From Hespellia sp. (GTDB lineage Bacteria; Bacillota; Clostridia; Lachnospirales; Lachnospiraceae), in contig JAQUVD010000034.1 in the NCBI GenBank assembly GCA_028693555.1, positions 1-38,273 on the forward strand: a stretch of 38,273 nt of DNA, in the 5' to 3' direction. Under the pieces are notes generated by a model, which saw only the letters and a list, made by a program, of their open reading frames with translations, was not told where the DNA came from and searched no databases. Positions 16,038-25,762 of the stretch are shown piece after piece (the first letter of the stretch is position 1; every line of letters starts with the position of its first letter). The position numbers were made by a program, and so were the translations under genes.

Positions 16038-17266
16038 GAATGACAGAACTGCAATTTAATCTGATCAAAGAGAATTTGAAGACATTAACTGCAAAGGATT
16101 GTTTCTACCGCGAGAAATTTCAGGGGATTGATGTGGAGGAGATTCAGAATCAGGAAGATTTTGAAACACTTCCGTTTACATGGAAGGGAGATCTGCGGGA
16201 GGCGTACCCGCTCGGACTTCAGGCAGTGCCTGACGAAGAGATTGTTCGAATTCATTCTTCATCGGGAACAACCGGAACGCCGGTCATCATCCCTTATACA
16301 CAGAAGGATGTAGATGATTGGGCGAGGTTATTTGCACGTTGTTACGAGATGGCGGGAATCACCGCGCTGGACCGCATCCATATTACACCGGGATATGGCC
16401 TGTGGACAGCAGGAATCGGATTTCAGCTTGGAGCAGAGCGGCTTGGCGCAATGACGATCCCGATGGGACCGGGAAATACGGACAAGCAGCTTCGTATGAT
16501 GCAGGATATGCAGTCTACCGTGCTCTGTGCGACTTCTTCTTATGCTCTGCTTCTTGCAGAAGAGATTGAAAAGCGGGGAATTGGAGATCGGATTCATTTG
16601 AAAAAAGGTGTCATCGGTTCTGAACGCTGGGGCGATAAGATGCGTGCCCGTATCGCAAAAGAGCTTGGCGTACAGTTGTTTGATGTCTACGGACTGACAG
16701 AAGTCTATGGACCGGGGATTGCCATGAGCTGTGAATATGAATGTGGAATGCATTACTGGGATGATTATCTGTATTTTGAAATCATTGATCCGAAGACCGG
16801 TAAGCCGGTAGCGGACGGTGAGGTCGGCGAACTTGCAATCACGACGCTCCGCAAAAAGGGGGCGCCATTGATCCGATACAGAACACACGATTTGACAAGA
16901 TTCATTCCGGGTGAGTGTAAATGCGGATCGAAATTCCCGCGTATTGATACAATTATAGGAAGAACCGATGATATGGTCAAAGTGAAAGGCGTCAACATTT
17001 TCCCAAGTCAGATTGAGGAGATGTTAAAAACGGTTCCGGAGGCATCCAGTGAGTATCAGTTTATGCTTGACCACATGAACGGAAAAGATATTTGTACCTT
17101 ATTTGTGGAAGTGAATGACGGCGTTACAAAAGAACAGGCAGAGGCAGCAGTCCGTGAAGCATTCAAGGTGAAAATCGGCATCGCAGTTATTGTAAAGCCG
17201 GTATCGATCGGAGATTTGCCGAGAAGTGAGAAGAAATCAACCAGAATATTTGATAATCGTTATTAG
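16034..17266 (+). CDS. paaK: Phenylacetate-CoA ligase (AMP-forming)
   Basis: The 410-residue adenylate-forming enzyme carries HSSSGTTGTPVIIPYT (AMP-binding loop), DVYGLTEVYGPG, RTDDMVKVKGVNIFPSQ and a C-terminal LPRSEKKSTR. The family joins arylacetates to CoA. Next to iorAB it would link arylacetyl-CoA and free arylacetate in amino-acid fermentation, either releasing acid with energy conservation or activating acid for reductive carboxylation. The direction cannot be read from sequence. A GGGGGACG site precedes the overlapping start. hisA follows 11 bp later, apparently in the same transcript. Confidence 0.93.
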   Translation: MRMTELQFNLIKENLKTLTAKDCFYREKFQGIDVEEIQNQEDFETLPFTWKGDLREAYPLGLQAVPDEEIVRIHSSSGTTGTPVIIPYTQKDVDDWARLFARCYEMAGITALDRIHITPGYGLWTAGIGFQLGAERLGAMTIPMGPGNTDKQLRMMQDMQSTVLCATSSYALLLAEEIEKRGIGDRIHLKKGVIGSERWGDKMRARIAKELGVQLFDVYGLTEVYGPGIAMSCEYECGMHYWDDYLYFEIIDPKTGKPVADGEVGELAITTLRKKGAPLIRYRTHDLTRFIPGECKCGSKFPRIDTIIGRTDDMVKVKGVNIFPSQIEEMLKTVPEASSEYQFMLDHMNGKDICTLFVEVNDGVTKEQAEAAVREAFKVKIGIAVIVKPVSIGDLPRSEKKSTRIFDNRY

Positions 17267-17277
17267 AGGAAGACAAG

Positions 17278-18054
17278 ATGAAATTTAGACCATGTATTGA
17301 TATTCATAATGGGAAGGTGAAGCAGATTGTGGGCGGATCACTCCATGATAAAGGGGACGAGGCAAAGACCAATTTCGCTTCGGAGCTTGGAGCGGATTAT
17401 TATGCAGAGATGTATCGAAAGGATGGACTGAAGGGTGGTCATATCATTCTTCTGAATCCTGTGACATCGGAGTATTATGCAGCGACCAGGCTGCAGGCGC
17501 TTTCTGCGCTGCATGCGTATCCACAGGGAATGCAGATTGGCGGAGGTATCACCGCTGAAAATGCAGAAGAATACTTAGAGGCTGGTGCGAGTCATGTCAT
17601 TGTGACGTCTTATGTATTCCAGGGGGGACAGATCAACTGGATGAATCTGAAGACACTTGTGGCAGCTGTTGGAAAAGAGCATGTGGTACTAGATCTGAGT
17701 TGTAGGAAAAGAGACAGGGATTATTATATTGTCACAGACCGCTGGCAGACATTCACGGATGTGAAGCTGACGGAGGAAGTTCTTGCCGAGCTGGCTGGAT
17801 TTTGCGATGAGTTCCTTGTTCATGGTGTCGACGTGGAAGGACAGGCATCCGGAATTGAGGAGGACCTGGTAAAGCTTCTGGGTGGCTGGGCAAAGATTCC
17901 AATCACGTATGCAGGCGGGATTGGAAGTCAGGAGGATCTGAATCGGTTTGAAGAAATTTCAGGCGGAAGACTGGATTTTACGATTGGAAGTGCACTGGAT
18001 TTGTTCGGTGGAAATATCCCATATGAGAATCTAATCTGTAAACTGGTTGAATAA
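17278..18054 (+). CDS. hisA: ProFAR isomerase (HisA), eukaryotic/HIS6-like type
   Basis: Isomerises ProFAR to PRFAR in histidine synthesis. The 258-residue barrel has the catalytic N-terminal Asp in PCIDIHNGKVKQIVGG, then MQIGGGITAENAEEYLEAGA, VIVTSYVFQ, VVLDLSCRK, a second Asp in LVHGVDVEG, TYAGGIGS and a FTIGSALDLFGGN end. From memory, the IVGG, LDLSCRK and LDIFGGN-like segments resemble yeast HIS6 and its small bacterial subfamily much more than ordinary bacterial HisA. It sits 11 bp after paaK, with GAGGAAG as ribosome binding site, and no other his gene is in the window. The secA promoter overlaps its stop. Confidence 0.88.
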   Translation: MKFRPCIDIHNGKVKQIVGGSLHDKGDEAKTNFASELGADYYAEMYRKDGLKGGHIILLNPVTSEYYAATRLQALSALHAYPQGMQIGGGITAENAEEYLEAGASHVIVTSYVFQGGQINWMNLKTLVAAVGKEHVVLDLSCRKRDRDYYIVTDRWQTFTDVKLTEEVLAELAGFCDEFLVHGVDVEGQASGIEEDLVKLLGGWAKIPITYAGGIGSQEDLNRFEEISGGRLDFTIGSALDLFGGNIPYENLICKLVE

Positions 18055-18075
18055 CCCAGACGATGGTGTTAGAAT
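18047..18075 (+). promoter_or_regulatory. Predicted sigma-A promoter of the secA operon
   Basis: TTGAAT (18047-18052), a 17-bp spacer and TAGAAT (18070-18075) preceded by TGT (extended -10). The -35 box overlaps the hisA stop codon. Confidence 0.7.
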
Positions 18076-18111
18076 GTACAGTAGTAAACTTTTTGAATAA
18101 GGAGCACTAGA

Positions 18112-20688
18112 ATGAGCATATTTACGAAAATATTCGGTACACACAGCGAGAATGAATTAAAAAGAATTTATCCGATTGTGGATCAGATCGATGCATTAGA
18201 ACCAGAGATAAAGGTTTTATCCGATGCAGAATTGAAGGATAAGACAAGAGAATTTAAAGAGAGATTAGCCGGTGGTGAGACATTGGATGATCTCCTGCCG
18301 GAAGCGTTTGCAGTTGTCCGCGAGGCTGCAGTTAGAACACTTGGAATGAGACATTACAGAGTACAGCTCATCGGTGGTATTATCCTCCATCAGGGCCGTA
18401 TCTCGGAGATGAAGACTGGGGAAGGTAAGACACTTGTGTCAACACTCCCGGCATATTTAAATGCGCTCACAGGTGAGGGCGTTCACATTGTTACAGTCAA
18501 TGATTACCTCGCGAAGCGTGACTCGGAATGGATGGGACAGGTTCATGAATTTCTTGGACTGAAAGTCGGTGTTGTTCTAAATGAGATGAACAATGACGAG
18601 AGACGCGAGGCTTATAACTGCGATATTACTTATATTACGAATAATGAACTTGGATTTGATTATCTGAGAGATAACATGGTGATCTACAAAGAACAGCTTG
18701 TTCAGAGAGGTCTGAAATTTGCGATTATCGATGAGGTCGATTCCGTCCTGATTGATGAGGCAAGAACTCCTCTGATCATTTCCGGTCAGAGCGGCAAGTC
18801 AACGAAGCTCTATGAAGCTTGTGATATCTTAGCCGGACAGTTGATCCGCGGTGAGGCAAGTGGTGAATTTTCTAAGATGAATGCGATCATGGGAGAAGAT
18901 ATCGAGGAGACAGGGGACTTTATTGTTAATGAGAAAGAGAAGTCTGTCAACTTGACGGAAGATGGTGTAAAGAAGGTCGAGCAGTTCTTTCATATTGAGA
19001 ACCTTGCAGATGCTGAGAACTTGGAGATTCAGCATAATACCATTCTTGCGCTTCGTGCACATTATCTGATGTTCCGTGATCAGGACTATGTTGTGACTCC
19101 GGAAGATGAGGTTGTTATCGTAGATGAATTTACAGGCCGTATCATGCCTGGACGCCGTTATTCAGATGGTCTGCATCAGGCAATTGAAGCGAAAGAGCAT
19201 GTTAAGGTCAGACGTGAGAGCAAGACATTAGCGACAATTACATTCCAGAACTTATTTAACAAGTACGATAAAAAGAGTGGTATGACAGGTACTGCACTCA
19301 CAGAGGAAAAAGAGTTCCGGGATATTTATGGAATGGACGTTGTTGAGATCCCTACGAATCAGCCGGTTGCCCGTATCGATATGGATGATGCGGTATATAA
19401 GACACAGAAAGAGAAATTCCAGGCGGTCGTCGATGAAGTGGAGAGAACGCATGCGACAGGACAGCCCGTACTGGTTGGAACGATTACCATTGAGGTTTCT
19501 GAGCTCTTAAGCAGAATGCTCAAAAAGAGAGGCATTCCACATAAAGTTCTGAATGCAAAATTCCATGAGCTTGAGGCTGAGATCGTAGCCGATGCCGGTA
19601 TACATGGTGCTGTTACGATTGCTACGAACATGGCTGGTCGTGGTACCGATATCAAGCTTGATGATGATGCGAAAAATGCAGGTGGTCTCAAGATCATCGG
19701 TACAGAACGGCATGAATCCCGCCGTATTGACAATCAGCTGCGTGGTCGTTCCGGACGTCAGGGAGATCCCGGTGAGTCCCGCTTCTATATTTCCTTAGAG
19801 GATGATCTGATGCGTCTGTTTGGATCAGAGAGACTTTTGGATGTATTTAACACACTTGGTGTGGAAGACGGAGAACAGATTGAGCATAAGATGCTCTCAA
19901 ATGCAATCGAAGGTGCACAGAAGAAGATTGAAAATAATAACTTTGGTATTCGTAAAAACTTATTGGAATACGATCAGGTTATGAATGAGCAGCGTGAGAT
20001 TATCTACGAAGAGCGCCGCCGCGTACTGGATGGAGACAGCATGCGTGATGCGATCTACGGCATGATTACAGAGTATGTAGAGAATACGGTAGATAAATGT
20101 ATTTCCGCAGATGTAGATGCAGAAGACTGGGATATGACTGAATTGGAAGTAAGTCTTTATGCGACCGCACCGGATATGAAGATGCCGTCGAAAGAAGAAG
20201 TTGCAGGCATGCAGCAAAAAGAATTAAAGCACATGCTCAAAGAGCGTGCGGTTAAAGCATATGAAGCGAAAGAGCTGGAATTTCCAGAGCCGGAGCACCT
20301 GCGTGAAGTGGAGCGTGTTGTACTACTGCGTGTCATCGACCAGAAATGGATGGATCATATTGATGATATGGATCAGCTTCGTCAGGGAATCGGTCTTCAG
20401 GCATACGGTCAGAGAGATCCGCTCGTAGAGTATAAGATGGTTGGATATGATATGTTCGGAGCCATGACACAGGGAATTTCCGAGGATACTATCCGTACAC
20501 TCTACCATATCCGCGTAGAACAGAAGGTAGAGCGTGAACAGGTTGCGAAGGTAACCGGAACGAACAAAGATGACAGTGCAGTAAAAGCACCAAAGAAACG
20601 AGAAGAGAAGAAGATTTATCCAAACGATCCATGCCCATGCGGATCAGGAAAAAAATACAAACAGTGCTGCGGTCGAAAAGCAGTGTAA
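18112..20688 (+). CDS. secA: Preprotein translocase ATPase SecA
   Basis: Drives protein export through SecYEG at the membrane. The 858 residues are a normal length. Motifs in order are [17 protein letters not shown] (Walker A), [17 protein letters not shown] (Walker B and following), [42 protein letters not shown] and a C-terminal zinc motif, [20 protein letters not shown] precedes the ATG. It is first in a run with prfB (15-bp gap), hom, an ApgM-like gene and lysC. The secA-prfB pairing is common in Firmicutes. Confidence 0.98.
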   Translation: MSIFTKIFGTHSENELKRIYPIVDQIDALEPEIKVLSDAELKDKTREFKERLAGGETLDDLLPEAFAVVREAAVRTLGMRHYRVQLIGGIILHQGRISEMKTGEGKTLVSTLPAYLNALTGEGVHIVTVNDYLAKRDSEWMGQVHEFLGLKVGVVLNEMNNDERREAYNCDITYITNNELGFDYLRDNMVIYKEQLVQRGLKFAIIDEVDSVLIDEARTPLIISGQSGKSTKLYEACDILAGQLIRGEASGEFSKMNAIMGEDIEETGDFIVNEKEKSVNLTEDGVKKVEQFFHIENLADAENLEIQHNTILALRAHYLMFRDQDYVVTPEDEVVIVDEFTGRIMPGRRYSDGLHQAIEAKEHVKVRRESKTLATITFQNLFNKYDKKSGMTGTALTEEKEFRDIYGMDVVEIPTNQPVARIDMDDAVYKTQKEKFQAVVDEVERTHATGQPVLVGTITIEVSELLSRMLKKRGIPHKVLNAKFHELEAEIVADAGIHGAVTIATNMAGRGTDIKLDDDAKNAGGLKIIGTERHESRRIDNQLRGRSGRQGDPGESRFYISLEDDLMRLFGSERLLDVFNTLGVEDGEQIEHKMLSNAIEGAQKKIENNNFGIRKNLLEYDQVMNEQREIIYEERRRVLDGDSMRDAIYGMITEYVENTVDKCISADVDAEDWDMTELEVSLYATAPDMKMPSKEEVAGMQQKELKHMLKERAVKAYEAKELEFPEPEHLREVERVVLLRVIDQKWMDHIDDMDQLRQGIGLQAYGQRDPLVEYKMVGYDMFGAMTQGISEDTIRTLYHIRVEQKVEREQVAKVTGTNKDDSAVKAPKKREEKKIYPNDPCPCGSGKKYKQCCGRKAV

Positions 20689-20703
20689 AGGTAGGTGATT
20701 AAG

Positions 20704-21805
20704 GTGGTATTACTTGACGATTTAAAGTTTCGTCTCAGCGCGTATGAGGATCCACTGAAAGATCTGAGGGATTCACTTTGACATCCCTGGAAAGCGCGAG
20801 CGAATCGAAGAGTATCATAGAAAGTTAGAGGAGCCTGGCTTCTGGGATAACCCGGAAGAGTCTCAGGTGACGATGAAGAAATTAAACAGTCTGGAGGAAT
20901 CTGTGAAACGGGTAGAAAAGCTTGACACAGATTATGAGGACATTGGTGTCTTAATCGAGATGTCGGAAGAAGACGGAGATGAAGACACAGTTGCAGAGAT
21001 TGAAGCGGAACTTGCAAGCTTTGAGGAAGAATTCGAAGACTTGCGTATTGAGACGCTGCTCTCTGGAAAATATGACAGATACAACGCAATTGTAACCCTG
21101 CACGCAGGCGCCGGAGGGACGGAGTCCTGTGACTGGGCAGGTATGCTTTACCGTATGTACACACGCTGGGCGGAAAAGAAAGGCTTCACAGTAACGGAGC
21201 TGGATTTCCTCGATGGCGATGTGGCGGGTATCAAAGGTGTAACCTTTGAAGTCAATGGTGAGAATGCGTATGGGTATCTGCGCTCTGAACAGGGGGTCCA
21301 CCGTCTGGTGCGTATTTCTCCGTTCAATGCAGCGGGCAAACGACAGACATCTTTCGCATCATGCGATGTGATGCCTGATATTGATGATGACATTGATATT
21401 GAGATTGCAGATGACGATATCCGAATTGATACCTACCGATCGAGTGGTGCCGGTGGACAGCATATCAATAAGACATCTTCTGCAATCCGAATTACACATA
21501 TGCCGACGGGGACGGTTGTGCAGTGCCAGAATGAGCGGTCACAGCACCAGAACAAAGAGAAGGCCATGCAGATGCTGAAGGCGAAATTATATTTGCTTGA
21601 GCAGCAGAAACAGGCAGAAAAGATGTCCGGTATCCGCGGTGAAGTGAAGGATATTAATTTTGGAAATCAGATTCGTTCCTATGTCATGCAGCCATATACG
21701 ATGGTGAAGGATCACAGAACGAACGAAGAGAATACGAATGTAAACAGCGTCATGGATGGAAACATTGATTGTTTTATCAATGCGTATTTGAAAATGACAC
21801 AGTAA
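20704..21805 (+). CDS. prfB: Peptide chain release factor 2, expressed by programmed +1 frameshift
   Basis: Releases peptides at UGA and UAA. The gene is in two frames: GTG 20704 to CTT 20776-20778 (25 codons), an in-frame TGA at 20779-20781, then continuation in the +1 frame from GAC 20780 to 21805, giving 366 residues. The site CTT-TGA-C and the upstream AGGG are the classic autoregulatory RF2 frameshift. With the shift made, the SPF specificity tripeptide is at 205-207 and GGQ at 250-252, the positions I recall for E. coli RF2. AGGTGA at 20693-20698 supports the GTG start. A translation starting only at the internal ATG 20867 would miss the N-terminal 54 residues. Confidence 0.95.
20767..20782 (+). 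promoter_or_regulatory. RF2 programmed +1 frameshift site
   Basis: AGGG (20767-20770) acts as an internal Shine-Dalgarno-like stimulator, followed by ATTCA and then CTTTGAC (20776-20782). When RF2 is scarce the TGA is read slowly, the peptidyl-tRNA on CTT slips to TTT and translation continues with GAC. Confidence 0.92.
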
Positions 21806-21820
21806 AAGGAGTTAGAATTT

Positions 21821-23038
21821 ATGGTAAATATAGCAGTACTGGGATACGGAACAGTAGGATCCGGTGTCGTGGAGGTAATCAACACGAACGGTGCCCGTAT
21901 CAATCAGAGAATCGGTGATGAGTTAAATGTCAAATATGTATTAGACCTTCGTGATTTTCCGGGAGATCCAATTCAGGAGAAGATCGTACATGAATTTGAC
22001 ACAGTGGTAGAAGACCCGGATATTCAAATTGTGGTAGAGGTTATGGGAGGCATTGAACCGGCCTATACATTTGTAAAGCGCTCCCTTCAGGCTGGAAAGA
22101 GTGTCGCGACATCGAACAAAGCACTTGTTGCAAAGCATGGCGCAGAATTACTTTCGATTGCGCGCGATCATAACATCAACTTCCTTTTTGAGGCAAGTGT
22201 TGGTGGTGGAATCCCGATTATCCGTCCGCTCAATTCATCGATGACAGCAGATGAGATTGAAGAAATCACAGGAATCCTAAATGGTACAACGAACTATATG
22301 ATGACTAAAATGTTCTATGAGGGTGCAGATTACGATGCAGTCTTAAAAGAAGCACAGGACAATGGATATGCAGAGCGCAATCCGGAAGCCGATGTGGAAG
22401 GATATGATGCGTGTCGCAAGATTGCAATTCTCTCCTCGCTCATTTCCGGACAACAGGTTGACTTTGAGGATATTTATACAGAGGGAATCACAAAGATCAC
22501 TTCGGAAGATATGATGTATGCAAAAGCAATGGATATGACCATCAAACTTTTAGCATCCAGCAAGCGGGATGGCGATCACCTTCATGCGATTGTCGCACCA
22601 CATTTACTTGGAAGAGAGCATCCATTATTTAATGTGAATGATGTATTTAATGCCATCTTTGTACATGGAAATGTATTGGGCGATGCGATGTTCTACGGAA
22701 GTGGAGCGGGAAAGCTACCGACAGCCAGCGCAGTTGTTGCTGATGTTGTTGATGAAGCAAAACATCTGCACCGGAATATTATGACCATGTGGAAGAGTGA
22801 CAAATTAGAACTTCTTCCAATTGAAGATACGAAGAAACGCTATTTTGTGAGAATCGGTGGGAACGCCGCAGTGATGCAGGCTTATCTCGAGAGCAGATTC
22901 GGATCAATCGAAGTAGTAGAGATAGAAGGACTTGAGGGAGAATTTGGTTTCAAGACCGGCATCCTTTCAGAAGGTGAATACAGAGAAATCGCGAAAGAAT
23001 TTCCAACAATTAAAGGCATGATTCGAATACAGGAGTAA
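21821..23038 (+). CDS. hom: Homoserine dehydrogenase
   Basis: Reduces aspartate semialdehyde to homoserine for threonine and methionine synthesis. The 405 residues have an N-terminal nucleotide-binding motif (GYGTVGSGVVEV), SNKALVAKHG, GGIPIIRPL, the substrate region GILNGTTNYMMTKM and AERNPEADVEGYDACRKIAIL, and a C-terminal ACT-like domain (about 340-405) expected to mediate feedback control. AAAGGAG precedes the ATG. It is followed 7 bp later by the ApgM-like gene, with lysC behind it, forming an aspartate-family cluster. Confidence 0.96.
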   Translation: MVNIAVLGYGTVGSGVVEVINTNGARINQRIGDELNVKYVLDLRDFPGDPIQEKIVHEFDTVVEDPDIQIVVEVMGGIEPAYTFVKRSLQAGKSVATSNKALVAKHGAELLSIARDHNINFLFEASVGGGIPIIRPLNSSMTADEIEEITGILNGTTNYMMTKMFYEGADYDAVLKEAQDNGYAERNPEADVEGYDACRKIAILSSLISGQQVDFEDIYTEGITKITSEDMMYAKAMDMTIKLLASSKRDGDHLHAIVAPHLLGREHPLFNVNDVFNAIFVHGNVLGDAMFYGSGAGKLPTASAVVADVVDEAKHLHRNIMTMWKSDKLELLPIEDTKKRYFVRIGGNAAVMQAYLESRFGSIEVVEIEGLEGEFGFKTGILSEGEYREIAKEFPTIKGMIRIQE

Positions 23039-23045
23039 TGGATAG

Positions 23046-24242
23046 ATGAAATATATTGTAGTACTAAGTGATGGAATGGCAGATGAGCCATTAGAAGAAC
23101 TGGGGAACAGAACCCCTTTAGAAGCAGCCAGGACGCCACACATGGACGCATTGGCAAAGGTGTCTGAAATAGGACTGGCACAGTCTGTACCAGCCGGTAT
23201 GAATCCGGGCAGTGATACGGCGAACCTTTCTGTGATCGGTTACAATCCAAAAATCTATTATTCGGGACGATCACCGCTGGAGGCACTTAGTATTGGTGTG
23301 GATATGGAAGAGAGCGATGTATCATTTCGCTGTAATATCGTCACACTTTCGGAGGAAGACGGCGCATACGAAGACCGGACGATCATCGATCACAGTTCCG
23401 ATGAGATCAGTACAGAAGATGCGGCTGTCTTAGTGGAAGCATTAAAAGAGGGATTAAAGAGAGAAGGATATGAGTTCTATGTCGGAACAAGCTATCGTCA
23501 CCTTTTAATCCAGAAGAATGGTAAAATTGTGGAACTTACACCACCGCATGATATTCTGACAAAACGAATCGGAGCGTATCTGCCGGCGGACCCGGTACTT
23601 CGGCAGATGCAGGAGAAGAGCTATGATATTTTAGAAAATCATCCTGTGAATGTAGAGAGAAGAAAACAGGGACTACATCCTGCCAATTCCGCATGGTTCT
23701 GGGGAGCAGGAACAAGACCGATGCTCACTTCCTTTGAGGAGAAGACCGGTAAGAAGGGCGCGATGATCTCTGCAGTCGATTTGCTCAAAGGAATCGCAGT
23801 CGGTGCGGATATGCACAATATTTCGGTAGAAGGCGCAAATGGAGGTCTTCATACGAATTATGAAGGAAAAGCCAAAGCAGCAGTGGATGCTCTGTTGAAA
23901 GACAACTTTGATTTTGTATACATTCATATCGAAGCACCGGACGAGATGGGACATCAGGGAAGCTGTGAACGTAAGATTCAGGCAATCGAATCAATTGACG
24001 AGAAGGTTGTAGGATACATTCAGAAGGCGATGGCAGGCGAGGATTACCGCATGATGATTCTGCCGGATCATCCGACACCAATCGCAAAGAGAACACATAC
24101 GTCAGATCCAATCCCCTACCTGCTTTACGATTCTACGAAAGAGATCAGTGGATGTGATAACTACAGTGAGAAGACTGCAAAAGAGAACGGAATCTTCTGT
24201 GAAGAAGGTTACACTCTGATGTATCATTTGCTCGAAGATTAA
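23046..24242 (+). CDS. ApgM-like phosphoglycerate mutase family protein, probable homoserine kinase
   Basis: The 398-residue protein belongs to the archaeal-type cofactor-independent phosphoglycerate mutase/alkaline phosphatase superfamily. The start LSDGMADEPLEELGNRTPLE has the metal-binding Asp, SDTANLSVIGYNP has the candidate catalytic Ser, and VYIHIEAPDEMGHQG, MILPDHPTPI and KRTHTSDPIPYLLY supply later metal ligands. Bacterial members beside threonine genes have been proposed to be homoserine kinases replacing ThrB. Here it lies between hom and lysC with a 7-bp and a 24-bp gap and no GHMP-type thrB in view, which supports that reading. True mutase activity is the alternative. Confidence 0.85.
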   Translation: MKYIVVLSDGMADEPLEELGNRTPLEAARTPHMDALAKVSEIGLAQSVPAGMNPGSDTANLSVIGYNPKIYYSGRSPLEALSIGVDMEESDVSFRCNIVTLSEEDGAYEDRTIIDHSSDEISTEDAAVLVEALKEGLKREGYEFYVGTSYRHLLIQKNGKIVELTPPHDILTKRIGAYLPADPVLRQMQEKSYDILENHPVNVERRKQGLHPANSAWFWGAGTRPMLTSFEEKTGKKGAMISAVDLLKGIAVGADMHNISVEGANGGLHTNYEGKAKAAVDALLKDNFDFVYIHIEAPDEMGHQGSCERKIQAIESIDEKVVGYIQKAMAGEDYRMMILPDHPTPIAKRTHTSDPIPYLLYDSTKEISGCDNYSEKTAKENGIFCEEGYTLMYHLLED

Positions 24243-24266
24243 AATAGAAAGATAAGAGAAAAGACG

Positions 24267-25475
24267 ATGCTGATAGTGAAGAAATTCGGAGGCAGTTCAG
24301 TTGCCGATAAAGAACGAATCTTTAACGTGGCAAGCCGCTGCGTAGAAGAATACCAGAAGGGGAATGATGTCATTGTAGTTCTATCTGCGATGGGCGATAC
24401 GACGGATGAACTGCTCGAAAAAGCAAACGACATCAATCCAAACGCTTCCAAGAGAGAACTGGATATGCTGCTTACAACAGGAGAACAGGTATCGGTGTCC
24501 CTCATGGCAATGGCGATCAATTCACTTGGAATTCCTGCGATATCACTCAATGCATTTCAGGTGGAAATGCATTCGACTTCCCGCTATGGCAATGCCAGAT
24601 TCAAGCGAATCGATTCGGAGCGGATTCAGCATGAGATTGACTCGAGGAAGATTGTCATTGTGACAGGTTTTCAGGGAGTCAACAAGTACGAGGATTACAC
24701 GACACTTGGCAGAGGCGGTTCCGACACATCGGCAGTTGCAATTGCGGCAGCACTTCACGCGGATGCATGTGAAATCTATACCGATGTGGAGGGAATCTAC
24801 ACGGCAGACCCCCGCATTGTCCCAAATGCGAAGAAGATGAAGGAAATCAGTTACGATGAAATGCTAGAGCTTGCATCACTCGGCGCAAAGGTTCTCCATA
24901 ACCGGTGCGTCGAAATGGCCAAAAAGTATGGTGTACAGCTCATCGTGCGTTCCAGCTTAAACCGCGCGGAAGGAACAATTGTCAGGGAGGGATCAAGAAT
25001 GGAAAAACTATTGGTGAGCGGAGTTGCTACAGATAAAAATACAGCAAGAATTTCCGTGATCGGAATTGAAGATAAACCGGGAGTTGCGTTTCGAATTTTC
25101 AATGTGTTAGCGAAAAATCACATCAATGTAGATATTATCTTACAGTCTGTCGGACGAGACGGAACGAAGGATATTTCTTTCACCGTTGCAGAAGATGACA
25201 TTCAGGACGCTTTGAAGGTGTTGGAGGAGAACAAAGACACACTCACAATCCGTGAGATCAAGCACAGAGAGGATGTTGCAAAATTATCGATCGTCGGAGC
25301 CGGAATGATGAGCAATCCGGGTGTTGCGGCACAGATGTTTGAGGCACTCTTTACAGCGGGAGTCAATATCAATATGATTTCCACATCGGAGATTCGAATT
25401 ACAGTTCTGATAGACGAGCGTGACATGGATCGTGCAATGGTTGCAGTACATGATGGATTTGGACTTGGAGATTGA
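24267..25475 (+). CDS. lysC: Aspartate kinase
   Basis: Phosphorylates aspartate at the head of the lysine, threonine and methionine pathways. The 402-residue protein has KKFGGSSVADKERI at the N-terminus, LTTGEQVSVSLMA, GRGGSDTSAVAIAAAL, EIYTDVEGIYTADPRIV, and two C-terminal ACT domains (about 265-400) expected to bind feedback inhibitors. It is the monofunctional class. The ribosome binding site is weak (AAGATAAGAG), so coupling to the upstream gene may matter. It is the last gene of the secA-to-lysC run, followed by a clear terminator. Confidence 0.96.
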   Translation: MLIVKKFGGSSVADKERIFNVASRCVEEYQKGNDVIVVLSAMGDTTDELLEKANDINPNASKRELDMLLTTGEQVSVSLMAMAINSLGIPAISLNAFQVEMHSTSRYGNARFKRIDSERIQHEIDSRKIVIVTGFQGVNKYEDYTTLGRGGSDTSAVAIAAALHADACEIYTDVEGIYTADPRIVPNAKKMKEISYDEMLELASLGAKVLHNRCVEMAKKYGVQLIVRSSLNRAEGTIVREGSRMEKLLVSGVATDKNTARISVIGIEDKPGVAFRIFNVLAKNHINVDIILQSVGRDGTKDISFTVAEDDIQDALKVLEENKDTLTIREIKHREDVAKLSIVGAGMMSNPGVAAQMFEALFTAGVNINMISTSEIRITVLIDERDMDRAMVAVHDGFGLGD

Positions 25476-25499
25476 TAAAATACAGCTTGAGAGACTTAG

Positions 25500-25526
25500 C
25501 AAGGCTTCTTCGGAAGTCTTGTTTTT
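25500..25526 (+). terminator. UUCG-loop intrinsic terminator after lysC
   Basis: CAAGGCTTC (25500-25508), a TTCG loop and GAAGTCTTG (25513-25521), then T5. The C(UUCG)G tetraloop makes this very stable. It lies 3 bp from the stop of the convergent Xre gene. Confidence 0.9.
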
Positions 25527-25528
25527 GA

Positions 25529-25738
25529 TTATAGTGTCCGAAGCACGAGTTCATCCAGCGTGATATGATAGAAGGAGCATAGAAGCAGAAGTGACTCCAG
25601 ATCCGGATTACGTTTCATTGTCTCATAGTTGGAGTAAGCCTGTCTGGAAATGTGTAACATTCTACTTAAGTCATCCTGCGTAAGATGACGTGATTTACGA
25701 AGTGTTAATAAATTTTTAGCCAACTGTACATTTGCCAT
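25529..25738 (-). CDS. Small Xre-family HTH regulator
   Basis: The 69 residues are little more than one helix-turn-helix: LAKNLLTLRKSRHLTQDDLSRMLHISRQAYSNYETMKRNPDLES, as in Cro/C1-type repressors, with a short C-terminal helix. It should bind DNA as a dimer. Start ATG at 25738-25736 with GAGGGA upstream. It is transcribed alone from an extended -10 promoter around 25783-25788 that overlaps an inverted repeat, suggesting self-control. Its target genes are unknown. Confidence 0.88.
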   Translation of the reverse strand: MANVQLAKNLLTLRKSRHLTQDDLSRMLHISRQAYSNYETMKRNPDLESLLLLCSFYHITLDELVLRTL

Positions 25739-25762
25739 TAAGAATCCCTCATTTCATAAAAC

